A stretch of DNA of 64,000 nt from contig JAJNNQ010000077.1 in assembly GCA_027886175.1 (NCBI GenBank), positions 6,046,400 through 6,110,399 on the forward strand, read 5' to 3'. The first letter of the stretch is position 1. Each line of letters begins with the position of its first letter. Shown in pieces: positions 22,879-33,234 of the stretch. Made by a program: the position numbers and the translations under genes. Below the pieces are notes generated by a model. That model searched no databases and had not been told where the DNA came from. It saw nothing but the letters and a program-made list of their open reading frames with translations. Origin of the DNA: Phylloscopus collybita. Taxonomy: Eukaryota; Chordata; Aves; Passeriformes; Phylloscopidae.

Positions 22879-23424
22879 GGAAGAATCAGCCATGGGCAAA
22901 GGAATCCTCCTTATGTGCCTGGTGCGGATGGCTGTGGTGGACGTCAACCAGCCGCTGCAGCCCTTGGAAAAGATTTGTTCCCCAGGGTGGGGAAGAAACC
23001 CTCCAGAGGATGAAGATGAGCCAGGTGAGATTTAGGCTGCACCAGCTGCAGTTGGAGAAGGAAATTGCAGACCTGGAAGCCACCCAGGAGGCTCCAGCAC
23101 AGCCTGCAGTGCACCTGGAGAGGAAGATCCAGCGGCACACGTGTGCCATGCTGGGCTTGGTCATCCCTGTGCTGCTCGTGCTCTGCAGGCAGCACTGGCA
23201 GGGAGCCACAGCACTGCACACAGGACAAGGACACACTGACCTGGGGCTCCTGGCCAAAGCCTGCAGAGGAGTGACCCTCCTGACCAAGCCCTGTGTGCTG
23301 CTCAGGGCCATTTCCACCTCCATGGGCAGAACTCGAGGAGATCTCTGGGTACTTGCAGGGAGACTGCTCCGATTGCCCCTGAAATTACTTTGTTCCACCA
23401 CCAAAGTCTTTGTGCTTTGTGAGG
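22879..23424 (+). other. Possible exon(s) of an unidentified gene
   Basis: A polypyrimidine tract and AG acceptor (TTTCTCTCTCTTTCAG, ending at 22879) open this stretch. Two donor-like sites follow: CCAG/GTGAGA near 23024 and GAG/GTGAGC near 23424. The open frame that starts at 23010 reads through both. Its residues 9-45 are helical and charged (RFRLHQLQLEKEI region), and a short hydrophobic stretch follows (LGLVIPVLLVLC). I do not recognise the protein. It may be an exon of a membrane protein, a pseudogene, or chance. Confidence 0.25.
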
Positions 23425-23429
23425 TGAGC

Positions 23430-23830
23430 TCTTTCCTTTTTGTACTGATAGTTAGAGATAGCCTATGTAGTGATTTCTTAGTTTCTTTAATGATTCTTTT
23501 AAGTAATGTGTGTAATTGTTACAGGCTTTGTATTGATTGTTAGAAATGCACCATAATAATTGCTAGAAATAGTCTCTGTATTGCTTCAAAAGCCTCTGTA
23601 ATGAATCTTATGAATAATAAGTACAATTTTTATACTCTGTTTTGATTAGTAGAAGTAGTCTGTATTGCTTTTTAGAAATCTGCTGTATTGATTGTTAAAA
23701 ATACTCTGTATAGCTTTTTATAGTCTGTATAGATTGTTCATACTAGTCACTCAATTAATTCTTAGAAAAAAAGTGTTGATTGTTATACTCTCTGTGTCGA
23801 TTGCTAGAAATAGTCTCTGTCTTGATTCTA
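23430..23830. repeat. Degenerate ~25-bp AT-rich minisatellite
   Basis: Recurring phrases CTCTGTATTGATTG and TTAGAAATAGTC at irregular 20-30-base spacing. Confidence 0.65.
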
Positions 23831-24165
23831 ATAAATATAGTAAATAATAAATAATAATAAATAATTATAGTAAATAACAACTAATAATAAATAATTATAA
23901 TAAATAATAATTAATAATAAATATTCCTCCTAAATAATCTGTATTGATTATGATACTCTCCCTATTGATAAAAAAAAGTCTGTATTTATTGTTAGAACTA
24001 CCAGGCCTCAGTTACGAAGGTGGATTCAAATAAAGATAAAAGAGAATAAAAAATAAAGTAAAATAAAATAAACAAAAAAAAGGAGTAGAAAATAAAATAA
24101 AATAAAATAAAATAAAATAAAATAAAATAAAATAAAATAAAATAAAATACTTTCCCAAATACACA
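23830..24165. repeat. AT-rich microsatellites, (TAATAATAA)n and (AAAAT)n
   Basis: First a TAA/AATAAT-rich tract (about 23830-23930), then an (AAAAT)n tract around 24075-24150. Minus-strand Phe/Tyr/Ile-rich frames here are artefacts. Confidence 0.85.
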
Positions 24166-24589
24166 CCCCACAGAAATATTGTGCAAAGCACTGCTAGGGG
24201 TGGGCAGTGAAATATAAAATAAAATATAAAATAGAATTAAAAAAATAAAGTCAATTAAAATAAATCTCTTGGATCTCCTCTTCATGTGCAATGGCCATTG
24301 AATGAGTCCACAAGATGCAAGCTACAGTATGTATTACACAATATGTATTCTATTAATTATAGTTCAAAATGAGAACTGAACACATAAGGTAAAGCACAGA
24401 CTCTTTAAAAGTCTCTTAAAAGACTTTTAAAAAGTCTGCTTTTACACGATCCAAAACTGCAGTTAGCAGAGGAGCATGTAACCAAATGGAACCCTCCACA
24501 AAGGGTGCATCTGCACAGACCCATTCCTGTGCAGAGTGTTTGAGCTGATCAGTGGTTTCAGGGGGTGCTGTGGAGGAAAACTGCCTGCG

Positions 24590-25837
24590 GTGTGAACAGG
24601 TGAACGATCTCCTTTAACTGGTGACTGAGCTTAGGGAGGAAGCTGAAAGACTGAGGAGTATCAGGGAAAGTGAAAGGGAAATAGATTGGTGGAGTTCAGC
24701 CCTTCCATCCTTGAGGGAAGCCCACCAGGAGTCAGAGGACTCCCATGTCGCAGGACGACACAAAAGAAACGACACTCACACACTGAGGTGTTTAAGGTAA
24801 AAAGGGCAGGTTTATTTATAGACTTTAACATTTGTAGAATTCCAACAGTGACCATGGATTGGAGGAAGAAAATCCTCCTCTCCAAGTACACTGGTCAACT
24901 TAACAGTCTGTTAACAGTTTCTTCTTTATGAGAAGAATGCAATCATAGAGAGACAGTTACGATAACAAATAGGTTGTTTATGTGAAAATCAGGAGAGACT
25001 CCATTGCAGAGAAGGCTGAAATAGAACTTTAGAAAAACTTCTTAAATAGACAGTGGAGAACAGAAAAAATTCAGACAACACTCCTGTGCCTCCCACTGTC
25101 AGGTAATAGAAAGACCCCTGGTAGATGAAAGGGAGTGGAAATGGGTCCCTGCTCGGGGAGGTAATAATATAAATTCCTCCTGACCCCCATTACTTACCCA
25201 AGTGCCACTTCAGAACAGGTATGAGGCCCTGGATCTAGAGAGTCAGCCAGATGATTTAGAAGAAAATTATCTGCCCAGTGGGCCTCCCAATTGTGCTTCA
25301 TCCATAGGATGGATCACCAAAAAGAAAAGAAGGATAATCACAGTGGGTGACTCTCTTCTGAGGGGAACAGAGGGCCCCAAATGTTGCCCGGACCCATCCC
25401 ACAGGGAGGTTCTGCTGCCTCCTTGGGGTCTGGGTATGGGATATCACTGAGAGACTCCCTGGGCTGATTCAGCCCTCTGACTATTACCCACTGCTGATAT
25501 TCCAGGCTGGCAGTGATGACATTGAAAAGAGGAGTGTCAGGGCAATTAAAAGGGACTTTTGGGCACTGGGACAAGTGGTTGATGGGACAGGAGCACAGGT
25601 GGTCATTTCCTCAGTTTGGTGGCAGAAGAGGACAGTGATGGGAATAGGAGAGCCCACATTATCAGCAAGTGGCTCAAGGGTTGGTGTCATCAGCAGAATT
25701 TGAAGTTCTTTGATCATGGGGCAACTTTTATGGCACCTGGCTTGCTGGAACTAGATGGACTACATCTCTCTGTTCAGGGCAGAATTTCAGCTCATGAGCT
25801 GGCAGAACTCATTGAGAGGGCTTTAAACTGGGTTTGA
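24590..25837 (+). pseudogene. CR1 ORF1 with SGNH esterase domain, broken
   Basis: ORF1 of CR1 encodes a nucleic-acid-binding/esterase protein that accompanies the LINE RNA. The N-terminal part (about 24600-24690) reads as a charged coiled-coil-like helix (REEAERLRSIRESEREID). A solo LTR then interrupts at 24746-25080. The C-terminal part carries the SGNH motif GDSLLRG (about 25345-25365) and the catalytic Asp-x-x-His in DGLHLS (about 25755-25770). It ends at the stop near 25835. A frameshift lies around 25440-25490 and an early stop in the coiled-coil part. The domain assignment rests on these motifs and on the known layout of bird and reptile CR1. Confidence 0.8.
24746..25080 (-). mobile_element. 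Solo LTR inside CR1 ORF1
   Basis: On the minus strand this 335-base segment starts TGTTGTCTG and ends GTCCTGCGACA. It has an AATAAA in CTATAAATAAACC and a T/G-rich U5. Flanks CTCCCA and CTCCTG may be a decayed 6-base target duplication. It interrupts ORF1 between its coiled-coil and esterase parts. Confidence 0.7.
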
Positions 25838-25959
25838 AGGGGGAAGGGGATGCAGCTGGGCTGTCTGGGAGCAGGCCCGAGGGTGGTAAGGCCGAGTTAG
25901 GGGTGAAATGGTGAACATGCCCAGCTGAGGTGCAGGTACACCAATGCAGGCAGCGTGGG

Positions 25960-26045
25960 GAACAGACAAGAGCTGCTGGAGGCCATGGTGCAACAGCAAA
26001 GCTGTGATGTAGTCACCATCACAGAAACGTGGTGGGATGATTCAC
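25960..26045 (+). pseudogene. CR1 ORF2 endonuclease, N-terminal piece
   Basis: Encodes the ITETWWDD signature of the apurinic/apyrimidinic-type endonuclease that nicks target DNA for CR1 insertion. The frame is cut at about 26045 by the first AT-rich LTR-like element. The rest of the domain resumes at 26763. Confidence 0.8.
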
Positions 26046-26762
26046 TGTGAAAAACGGCGTTTCACATCTTTATATTAATTTGTGTTAAATAAAAATAAAA
26101 AATAAATAGGCAATAAGGAGACAGAAGAATACAGCTTCTCAGCTGAGGGTGCAAAGCAACACATCCCGCCCGTTCCAGATTTCTTGGTTGTTTGAAAGTC
26201 TTGGTGTTACATATTTAAATAAGCTCATGCACAATTCAAATATTCATTTTGGTTTCAAGACCTCCCCCTCTAAGTATAATTATAATAATAATAATAGATA
26301 ATTAATTATTTTTATTTCATTATTCATTTAAAATTAATTAACATAATTAATAAATAATTATAAAAATATACCAACTATATAAACTATATAAAAATAATTA
26401 ATAAAAATATATAAATCATATAAAATTGTATTGACATTAATTAATTAATTAATCACGGGACTCCACGCAGGCTGGATGGACGTTGTAAATCTCTCTTCCT
26501 CAAAAAGGCTCAATTGTTCTTTATCAGAAATCTTTAGTTCAGGAATTCCAGACATCCCTTCTTTCTTCCATCTAGTTGAGGAGTTAAAAAAAAACCCAAA
26601 ACAACAACCCCCATCTCTACTTTGTTCCAATCTGAAAACATCCCTCCGCTACATTTTTAAATCCCGCAAATAAAAGGAAAAACAGCACAACCTTCTCACA
26701 TTACACGCACAGCGTTAATCTCGATATTTGTCAAAAGCCAACTCCAAAAAGTGTATTTATAA
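26046..26762 (-). mobile_element. AT-rich LTR-like element L1
   Basis: About 717 bases inserted in the CR1 endonuclease after the WWDDS codons. The left end is TGTGAAAAACGGCGTTTCAC, a short palindrome. Flanking GATTCAC and GAATCAC may be the target duplication. Read on the minus strand it resembles a retroviral LTR, with CTCCTTATTGCC, T-rich boxes and a final TTTTTCACA, but a canonical far end is not seen. A non-autonomous element of another class is not excluded. The middle is almost pure A/T. Confidence 0.65.
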
Positions 26763-26956
26763 GAATCACACAGCTGGAGCTGGATGGCTACAAGCTCTTC
26801 AGAAGAGACAGGAGAGGGAGAAGAGGTGGAGGGGTGACCCTTTACATTGGGGAGGCTTTTGATGCCACAGGTATTGAAACTAATGATGATGGAATTCAAT
26901 GCCTGTGGGTAAGAGTTAAGGGGAAGGACAACAAGGCTGAAATTCTGCTGGGAGTC
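26763..26956 (+). pseudogene. CR1 endonuclease middle piece, copy 1
   Basis: Encodes the LDGYKLFRRDRRGRRGGGVTLY region through to the GVC codons of the CR1 endonuclease. This copy lacks the TA microsatellite found in the two later copies. It is joined on both sides to AT-rich LTR-like elements. Confidence 0.8.
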
Positions 26957-27655
26957 TGTGAAAAACGACGTTTCACTTCTTTATATTAATTTATAAGTTT
27001 AATAAAAATAAAATAAAATAGAATAAAAATAGACAATAAGGAGACAAAAAGAGGTAGCTTCTCAGCTGAGGGTGCAAAGCAACACTCCACCCGTTCTAAA
27101 TTCTTTGGTGTTTATCAGTCTTGGTGTTACATATTTAAATGAGCTCATGCACGATTCAAATATTCATTTTGGTTTCAAGACTTCCTCCTTCAAGTATAAT
27201 CATAATGATAATATTTATTTATTTATTAAAATTAATTAAAATAATTAACAAAATAATTATAAAATCATATAAATTATGCAAAAATAATTAATAAAAATTG
27301 TATGAATTATATAAAATTGTATTAACATTAATTATTTAATTAATCACGGGACTCCACGCAGTCTGGATGGGCTTTGTAAATCTCTCTTCCTCAAAAAAGG
27401 CTCAATTGTTCTTTATCAGAAATCTATAGTTCAGGAATTCCAGACATCCCTTCTGTCTTTCATCTAGTTGAGGAGTTAAAAAAACCACCAAAACAACAAC
27501 CCCCATCTCTACTTTGTTACAATCTGAAAACATCCATCCGTTAAATTTTTAAATCCCACAAATAAAAGGAAAAACGGCACAACCTTCTCACATTACACGC
27601 ACGGCCTTCATCTCGATATTTGTCAAAAGCCAACTCCAAAACGTGCATTTATAAC
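26957..27655 (-). mobile_element. AT-rich LTR-like element L2 (apparent recombinant)
   Basis: Its left flank is the insertion site of L4 (GGGAGTCTG of the CR1), while its right flank is the insertion site of L1 (AATCACACAGCTGG). Its first ~165 bases resemble L4 (TTCACTTCTTT, ATTCTAAATTCTTTGG, TTTATCAGTC). From about 27125 onward it resembles L1 (TGTTACATATTTAAAT, AGCTCATGCAC and the AT-rich core). This is the structure expected after unequal crossing-over between L1 and L4. Confidence 0.75.
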
Positions 27656-28055
27656 AATCACACAGCTGGAGGTGGATGGCTATGAGCTCTTCAGAAGAGA
27701 CAGGAGAGGGAGAAGAGGTGGAGGGGTGACCCTTTATATATTTAAAAATATATAATATAATATATATTTAAAATATATTTATTTTATAAAAATACATAAT
27801 ATAATATATATAGTATATATAGTATATAATATATATAAAATATATATTATATATTATATATTATATATTATATATTATGTATTATATGTTTTTAATATAT
27901 ATATGTATATATATGTGTGTATATATATATAAATATATATATTACACGAGGGAGGTTTTGATGCCACAGGTATTGAAACTAATGATGATGGAATTCAATG
28001 CCTGTGGGTAAGAGTTAAGGGGAAGGACAACAAGGCTGAAATTCTGCTGGGAGTC
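27656..28055 (+). pseudogene. CR1 endonuclease middle piece, copy 2
   Basis: Same coding region as 26763-26956 but interrupted at the GTGACCCTTTA position by a ~210-base TA microsatellite (27734-27945). No function is possible. Confidence 0.8.
27734..27945. repeat. TA-rich microsatellite
   Basis: Expanded TATA/ATATAT tract inside the CR1 piece; an exact-looking copy lies at 28833-29042. Confidence 0.9.
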
Positions 28056-28754
28056 TGTGAAAAACGACGTTTCACTTCTTTATATTAATTTATAAGTTTA
28101 ATAAAAATAAAATAAAATAGAATAAAAATAGACAATAAGGAGACAAAAAGAGGTAGCTTCTCAGCTGAGGGTGCAAAGCAACACTCCACCCGTTCTAAAT
28201 TCTTTGGTGTTTATCAGTCTTGGTGTTACATATTTAAATGAGCTCATGCACGATTCAAATATTCATTTTGGTTTCAAGACTTCCTCCTTCAAGTATAATC
28301 ATAATGATAATATTTATTTATTTATTAAAATTAATTAAAATAATTAACAAAATAATTATAAAATCATATAAATTATGCAAAAATAATTAATAAAAATTGT
28401 ATGAATTATATAAAATTGTATTAACATTAATTATTTAATTAATCACGGGACTCCACGCAGTCTGGATGGGCTTTGTAAATCTCTCTTCCTCAAAAAAGGC
28501 TCAATTGTTCTTTATCAGAAATCTATAGTTCAGGAATTCCAGACATCCCTTCTGTCTTTCATCTAGTTGAGGAGTTAAAAAAACCACCAAAACAACAACC
28601 CCCATCTCTACTTTGTTACAATCTGAAAACATCCATCCGTTAAATTTTTAAATCCCACAAATAAAAGGAAAAACGGCACAACCTTCTCACATTACACGCA
28701 CGGCCTTCATCTCGATATTTGTCAAAAGCCAACTCCAAAACGTGCATTTATAAC
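28056..28754 (-). mobile_element. AT-rich LTR-like element L3
   Basis: Indistinguishable by eye from L2; it is the element copied in the tandem duplication. It carries the same L4-like left part and L1-like right part. Confidence 0.75.
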
Positions 28755-29155
28755 AATCACACAGCTGGAGGTGGATGGCTATGAGCTCTTCAGAAGAGAC
28801 AGGAGAGGGAGAAGAGGTGGAGGGGTGACCCTTTATATATTTAAAAATATATAATATAATATATATTTAAAATATATTTATTTTATAAAAATACATAATA
28901 TAATATATATAGTATATATAGTATATAATATATATAAAATATATATTATATATTATATATTATATATTATATATTATGTATTATATGTTTTTAATATATA
29001 TATGTATATATATGTGTGTATATATATATAAATATATATATTACACGAGGGAGGTTTTGATGCCACAGGTATTGAAACTAATGATGATGGAATTCAATGT
29101 CTGTGGGTAAGAGTTAAGGGGAAGGACAACCAGGCTGAACATCCTGCTGGGAGTC
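28755..29155 (+). pseudogene. CR1 endonuclease middle piece, copy 3
   Basis: Third copy of the DGYKLF...GVC-coding region, with the TA microsatellite at 28833-29042. The last ~60 bases carry private changes (AATGTCTG, AACCAGGCTGAACATCC) relative to copies 1 and 2, as expected of the original right-hand edge next to L4. Confidence 0.8.
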
Positions 29156-29677
29156 TGTGAAAAAGGTTTCACTTCTTTGTATTAATTTATACATTTAATA
29201 AAAATAAAATAGAATAAAAACAGACAATAAGGAGACAAAAAGAAGTCGCTTCTCAGCTGAGGGTGCAAACAACACCCCGCTCATTCTAAATTCTTTGGTA
29301 TTTATCAGTCTTGGGGTTACATATTCAAAAAGAGATGAATGCATTTTTAAACATCTGTTTTCTTTATCTGTTTCAAGGGTCCCCAAGAATTGCAGTTTCT
29401 TTACCTGTGCATGGTTCCTTCTAGCCAGCTAGGTGTCATAAATCCTTCTTGACCATAAAAAGGTTCAATTGTTCCTTATCAGCCATCTTCTCTCACAGGA
29501 ATGCAGGATGGTTTCCTCCTGCACTTTGGCTTGGTCTATTTAGATGTTACAATTAGGAAATACACCTTCATTACATTTTTAAATTCCGCAAATAAAAGGA
29601 AATACAACCTTCTTACGCTATATAACAGTCATTTCAATATTTGCGAAAAGCCAACTCCAAAATGTGCTTTTATAAAA
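29156..29677 (-). mobile_element. AT-rich LTR-like element L4
   Basis: About 522 bases, a diverged and shorter member of the same family, with a different middle from L1. It sits between two copies of GAGTCTGT in the CR1 endonuclease, the clearest target duplication of the family (up to 8 bases, less if the ends overlap it). The CR1 frame resumes directly after it. Confidence 0.7.
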
Positions 29678-30123
29678 GAGTCTGTTATTGTCCACCCAAG
29701 CAGGAAGAAGGGGTGGACAACTTATTCTATGAGCAGCTGGAGAATGTTTCAGGATCACCAGCCCTTGTTCTTGTAGGTGGCTTTAACCTGCCAGACATCT
29801 GCTGGGAACTGAAAACATCAGAAAAGAGGCAGTGCAGGAAGGTTCTGGAGTGTGTGGAGGACAAGTTTTTGCCCCAGCTGGTGAGTGAGCCCAGCAGGGG
29901 AAGGACTATGTTGGACCTGTTGTTTGCAAATAGAGAAGGGCTGGTGGGAGATGTGGGGGTTGGAGGCTGCTTGGGGCACAGTGATCATGAAATGATAGAG
30001 TTCCCAATATTTGGTGAAATCAGGAGGAACATCAATAAGACTTTTCCACTGGACTTCCAGAGGGCAGGGTTTGGCCTTTTTAGGAGAGTTATCCAGAGAG
30101 TTCCTTGGGAAGCAGCCCCTTAA
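29678..30123 (+). pseudogene. CR1 ORF2 endonuclease, C-terminal part
   Basis: Reads from the conserved Cys-Tyr and PPxQ region through ALVLVGGFNLPDICW, the TMLDLLFANREGLVGDV region and GHSDHEMIEF. The Asp-His pair in GHSDHEMIEF is the catalytic His region of the endonuclease fold. A stop at about 30123 breaks the join to reverse transcriptase. Confidence 0.85.
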
Positions 30124-31569
30124 AACCAAGGAGTCCAGGAAAGGTGGGTGTGCTTCAAAGCAGAGATCTTGAGGGCAGAGGAACAGACTGTCCCTGTGTG
30201 CCAGAAGATGAGCTGATGAGGCAAATGTCCAGCCTGGATGGGCAAGGAGGTTTTGAATGATCTTAGGAATAAAAAGATGTATCATGTTTGGGAGGAGGGT
30301 CAGGTCTCTCAGGAAGTATTTAGGGCACTGCTATGGCATGTAGGAAAAAAGTTTGAGAGGCCAAAGCTCAGTTCAGACTTAATTCGGCAATTCTGTAAAG
30401 AATAATAAAATGTATTGACATTATGTAAAAGCAAGGGTAAAAACAACCTTTACTCTCTACTGGATGTGGAAGGGAACTTAGTAACTGCAGATGAGGAGAA
30501 GGCAGAAGTGCTTAACGCCTTCTTGGCCTCAGTCTTTAGTGGGAAGACAGCTTGTCCTCAGGACAACTGTACTCTTGGGTTGGTTGATGGTGCCAGGGAT
30601 CAGAATGGTGCCCCTGTTATCCAGGAGGAGGCAGTCAGAGAATTTCTGAGATGCTTGGATGTTCATAAATCTCTGGGCCCAAATGGGATCCACCCCAGGG
30701 TGATGAGGGAGCTGCTGGCAGATGAGCTTGCAAAGCCACTCTTCATCATTTACCAACAGCCCTGGCTCACTGGTGAGGTTCCAGGTGACTGGAAGCTGGC
30801 CAATGTGACACCCATTCACAAAAAGGGTGGGAAGGAGGATCCTGGTAATTACAGACCAGTCAGCCTGACCTCAGTACCCGGTAAGGTCCTGGAGCAGTTT
30901 CTATTGAGTGTCATCAAGCAGCACCCACAGGATGGCCAGGGTATCAGACCCAGCCAGCACGGGTTTAGGAGGGGTAGGTCATGTTTGACCAACCTGGTCT
31001 CCTTTTATGACCAGGTGACCCACCTGGTGGATGCAGGAAAGGCTGTGGATGTTGTCTATTTGGACTTCAGCAGGGCCTTTGACACTGTCTCCCACAGCAC
31101 ACTCCTGGAAAAGCTGGCAGCCCACAGCTTGGACAGGAGGACTCTCTGCTGGGTTCAGAACTGGCTGCATGGCCGGGCCCAGAGGGTGGTGGGGAACGGT
31201 GCTGCATCCAGCTGGCAGCCAGTCAGGAGTGGTGTTCCTCAGGGGTCTGTGCTGGGGCCAGCTCTGTTCAATATTTTTATTGAGGACATGGATGAGGGCA
31301 TTGAGGCTTTCATTAGTAAATTTGCCAAGGACATTAAGCTTGGAACGTGTGTCAATCTGTTGGAAGGTAGGAGGGCTCTGCAGAGAGACCTGGAATGGTT
31401 GGATGGGTGGGCAGAGTCCAGTAAGATGAAGTTCAGTAGGTCCAAGTGCCCAGTCCTGCATTTTGGCCACAACAACCCCTGCAGTGCTACAGGCTGGGGA
31501 CAGAGTGGCTGGACAGCAGCCAGGCAGAAAGGGACCCGCAGGGACTGCTGGACAGCAGGCTGGACATGA
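30124..31569 (+). pseudogene. CR1 ORF2 reverse transcriptase, inactive
   Basis: LINE reverse transcriptase, which would copy CR1 RNA at the nicked target. Visible blocks in order are [58 protein letters not shown] (about 31055-31095, carrying the first catalytic Asp), [17 protein letters not shown] (about 31232-31280) and the catalytic box. That box, normally FADD, reads FAKD (31321-31332), so one metal-binding Asp is lost. The region before 30415 is broken by stops and the frame shifts again near 31500. It is long for a bird CR1 copy but cannot work. Confidence 0.9.
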
Positions 31570-32186
31570 GGCAGCAGTGTGCCCAGGGGGCCAAGGCCAA
31601 TGGCTCCTGGCCTGGATCAGGAATGGTGTGGCCAGCAGGAGCAGAGCAAGGATTCTTCCCCTGTGCTCGGCACAGGTTGGGCAGCACCTCGAGTGCTGTG
31701 TCCAGTTCTGGGCCCCCCAATTTAAGAAGGACATGGAGGGGCTGGAGTGTGTCCAGAGAAGGGCAACGAGGCTGGTGAGGGGTCTGGAGCACAAGTCCTG
31801 TGAGGAACGGCTGAGGGAGCTGGGGTTGTTCAGCCTGGAGAAAAAGAGGACTCAGGGGTGACTTTATCACTCTCTGCAACTTCCTGAAGGGTGGTTGTGG
31901 TCAGGTGGGGGTTGGTCTCTTTCTCCAGGCAGCAACCGACAGAAGGAGAGAACACAGTCTCAAGTTGCATCAGGTTGGATATTAGGAAAAAGTTTTTCAT
32001 GGAATGGGTGATAAAGTTCTGGAATGTCCTGCCTGGGGAGGTGGTGGGGTCACCACCCCTGGATGGGTTTCACAGAAGACTGGATGTGGGACTCGGTGCC
32101 ATGGTTTAGTTGAGGTGTCCAGGGCCTGGGCTGGACTCGATGATCTTGGAGGTCTCCTCCAACCTGGTCATTCTGTGATTCTGTGT
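31570..32186 (+). mobile_element. CR1 3' end and UTR
   Basis: Continues the end of ORF2 and the UTR. Typical phrases are GGCTGGAGTGTGTCCAGAG, TGAGGGAGCTGGGGTTG, TTGGATATTAGGAAAAAG and CTCGATGATCTTGGAGGTC. It ends ATTCTGTGATTCTGTG at about 32186. Confidence 0.9.
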
Positions 32187-32242
32187 ACAGCCCTGCTCTG
32201 TTTGTGAACAGCAGCAGACAGAGCTTTCCTTGGCAGTGGGAG

Positions 32243-32611
32243 TGTAACCAAATGTTCAGTAAAATCAAAAACTCCTTCACCCCAGTGTAGCATTCAGGAG
32301 CAGCATTCTTTATTCAGCTGGATGCACGGGGGGATGGCTCCTCCAAAGCCTTGTGTGCTGAGCACAGGAAAGTTTCTGTTTATATTCTGGATTTTGGATA
32401 CATGTTCATTGCTTGTCCCAGACTAAACAGACATATGATAACCATTTCCCTGAAATCATTAACACATTTCCCCTCCCCTTTTGCATGCCCTCTTCTGCCC
32501 TGGGGGTCTCTCTGGTGGTCCCTGGTGGTCACAGACCCCAATGTTCCAGTGGGCCTGGCTGAGCTGGCAGGACACTGAGGCTGCTGAACTTCCAGTTCCC
32601 CTTCTTACACA
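32243..32611 (-). mobile_element. Solo LTR, minus orientation
   Basis: On the minus strand it starts TGTGTAAG and ends TTTGGTTACA, with a GAATATAAACAG TATA-like box and a GAATAAAG signal (near 32310). It is about 369 bases. No exact target duplication is visible. Confidence 0.7.
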
Positions 32612-32704
32612 ATGGGCATTGTGTGGTTTCCATGGGCCAGGGTTTTGGAGAGTGAGCATTGTGTCAGCTCACCAGGTGCAGACCATTGATCATCTGGAAC
32701 CATG

Positions 32705-33000
32705 AGGTGACAGAGTGGGCTGTGACATCTCAGAGTGGGTTATGTGAGGTCATGGAGGAGCTACAGCATCATGGGCCATGTCTGTGACATCACAGAGCCA
32801 GCTGTGACATCACAGGGCAGAGGTCTGACATCATAGAGAAGACTATGACATCACAGGGTTGGCTATGACATTACAGGGTGTCTGTGTGACATCACAGAGT
32901 GGGTTGTGACATCATAGACCAGCTGTGTGACATCATAGACCAGCTGTGTGACATCATGGGGGGCTGTGTGACATCACAGCAGGGCTGTGTGAGGTCACTG
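32705..33000. repeat. TGACATCA-bearing minisatellite
   Basis: Degenerate ~20-26-base units, each with a TGTGACATCA core. I count nine exact TGACATCA octamers between about 32790 and 32985, plus decayed ones. TGACATCA is one base from the palindromic CRE TGACGTCA, so the array could present a cluster of ATF/CREB-like sites, but this may be coincidence of the unit. Confidence 0.85.
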
Positions 33001-33234
33001 GGTTGGTCACTCTGCCCCAGCTCCCCCTCACAGTTTCCCCCAAGAACTCCAATGCTGTCCATGCCCAGAAGGGTCCCTGTCCCCTGGTACCCCCCCAGTG
33101 CACCTGGAGCCACAGCCTCCACCAAAGGATGTTCCACAGGAGCGACCCCAGAGCCTGACGTGGGGACAAGGGGCTGGGCTGTATGACCAGGACATCAAGG
33201 ACAGGGATTCTCAAGGTCCCTGTGGCCTGGGTTG

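Larger units (their letters stand above)
26957..29155. repeat. Tandem duplication, two ~1.1-kb units
   Basis: Unit 1 (26957-28055, 1,099 bases) and unit 2 (28056-29155) each hold one LTR-like element plus one CR1 endonuclease piece with an internal TA microsatellite. Over most of their length they look identical by eye. A few changes appear only near the end of unit 2 (about 29090-29145). Confidence 0.9.
24440..32186 (+). mobile_element. Long CR1 LINE, interrupted and rearranged
   Basis: The best-preserved retrotransposon of the window. In order it holds ORF1 with an SGNH-esterase domain (about 24590-25837), the start of ORF2 endonuclease (about 25960-26045) and duplicated endonuclease middle pieces (26763-26956, 27656-28055, 28755-29155). 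The endonuclease end (29678-30123), reverse transcriptase (about 30124-31500) and 3' UTR with the ATTCTGTGATTCTGTG end follow. It is split by one solo LTR and four copies of an AT-rich LTR-like element. Stops, frameshifts and a changed catalytic motif make it dead. Confidence 0.9.
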
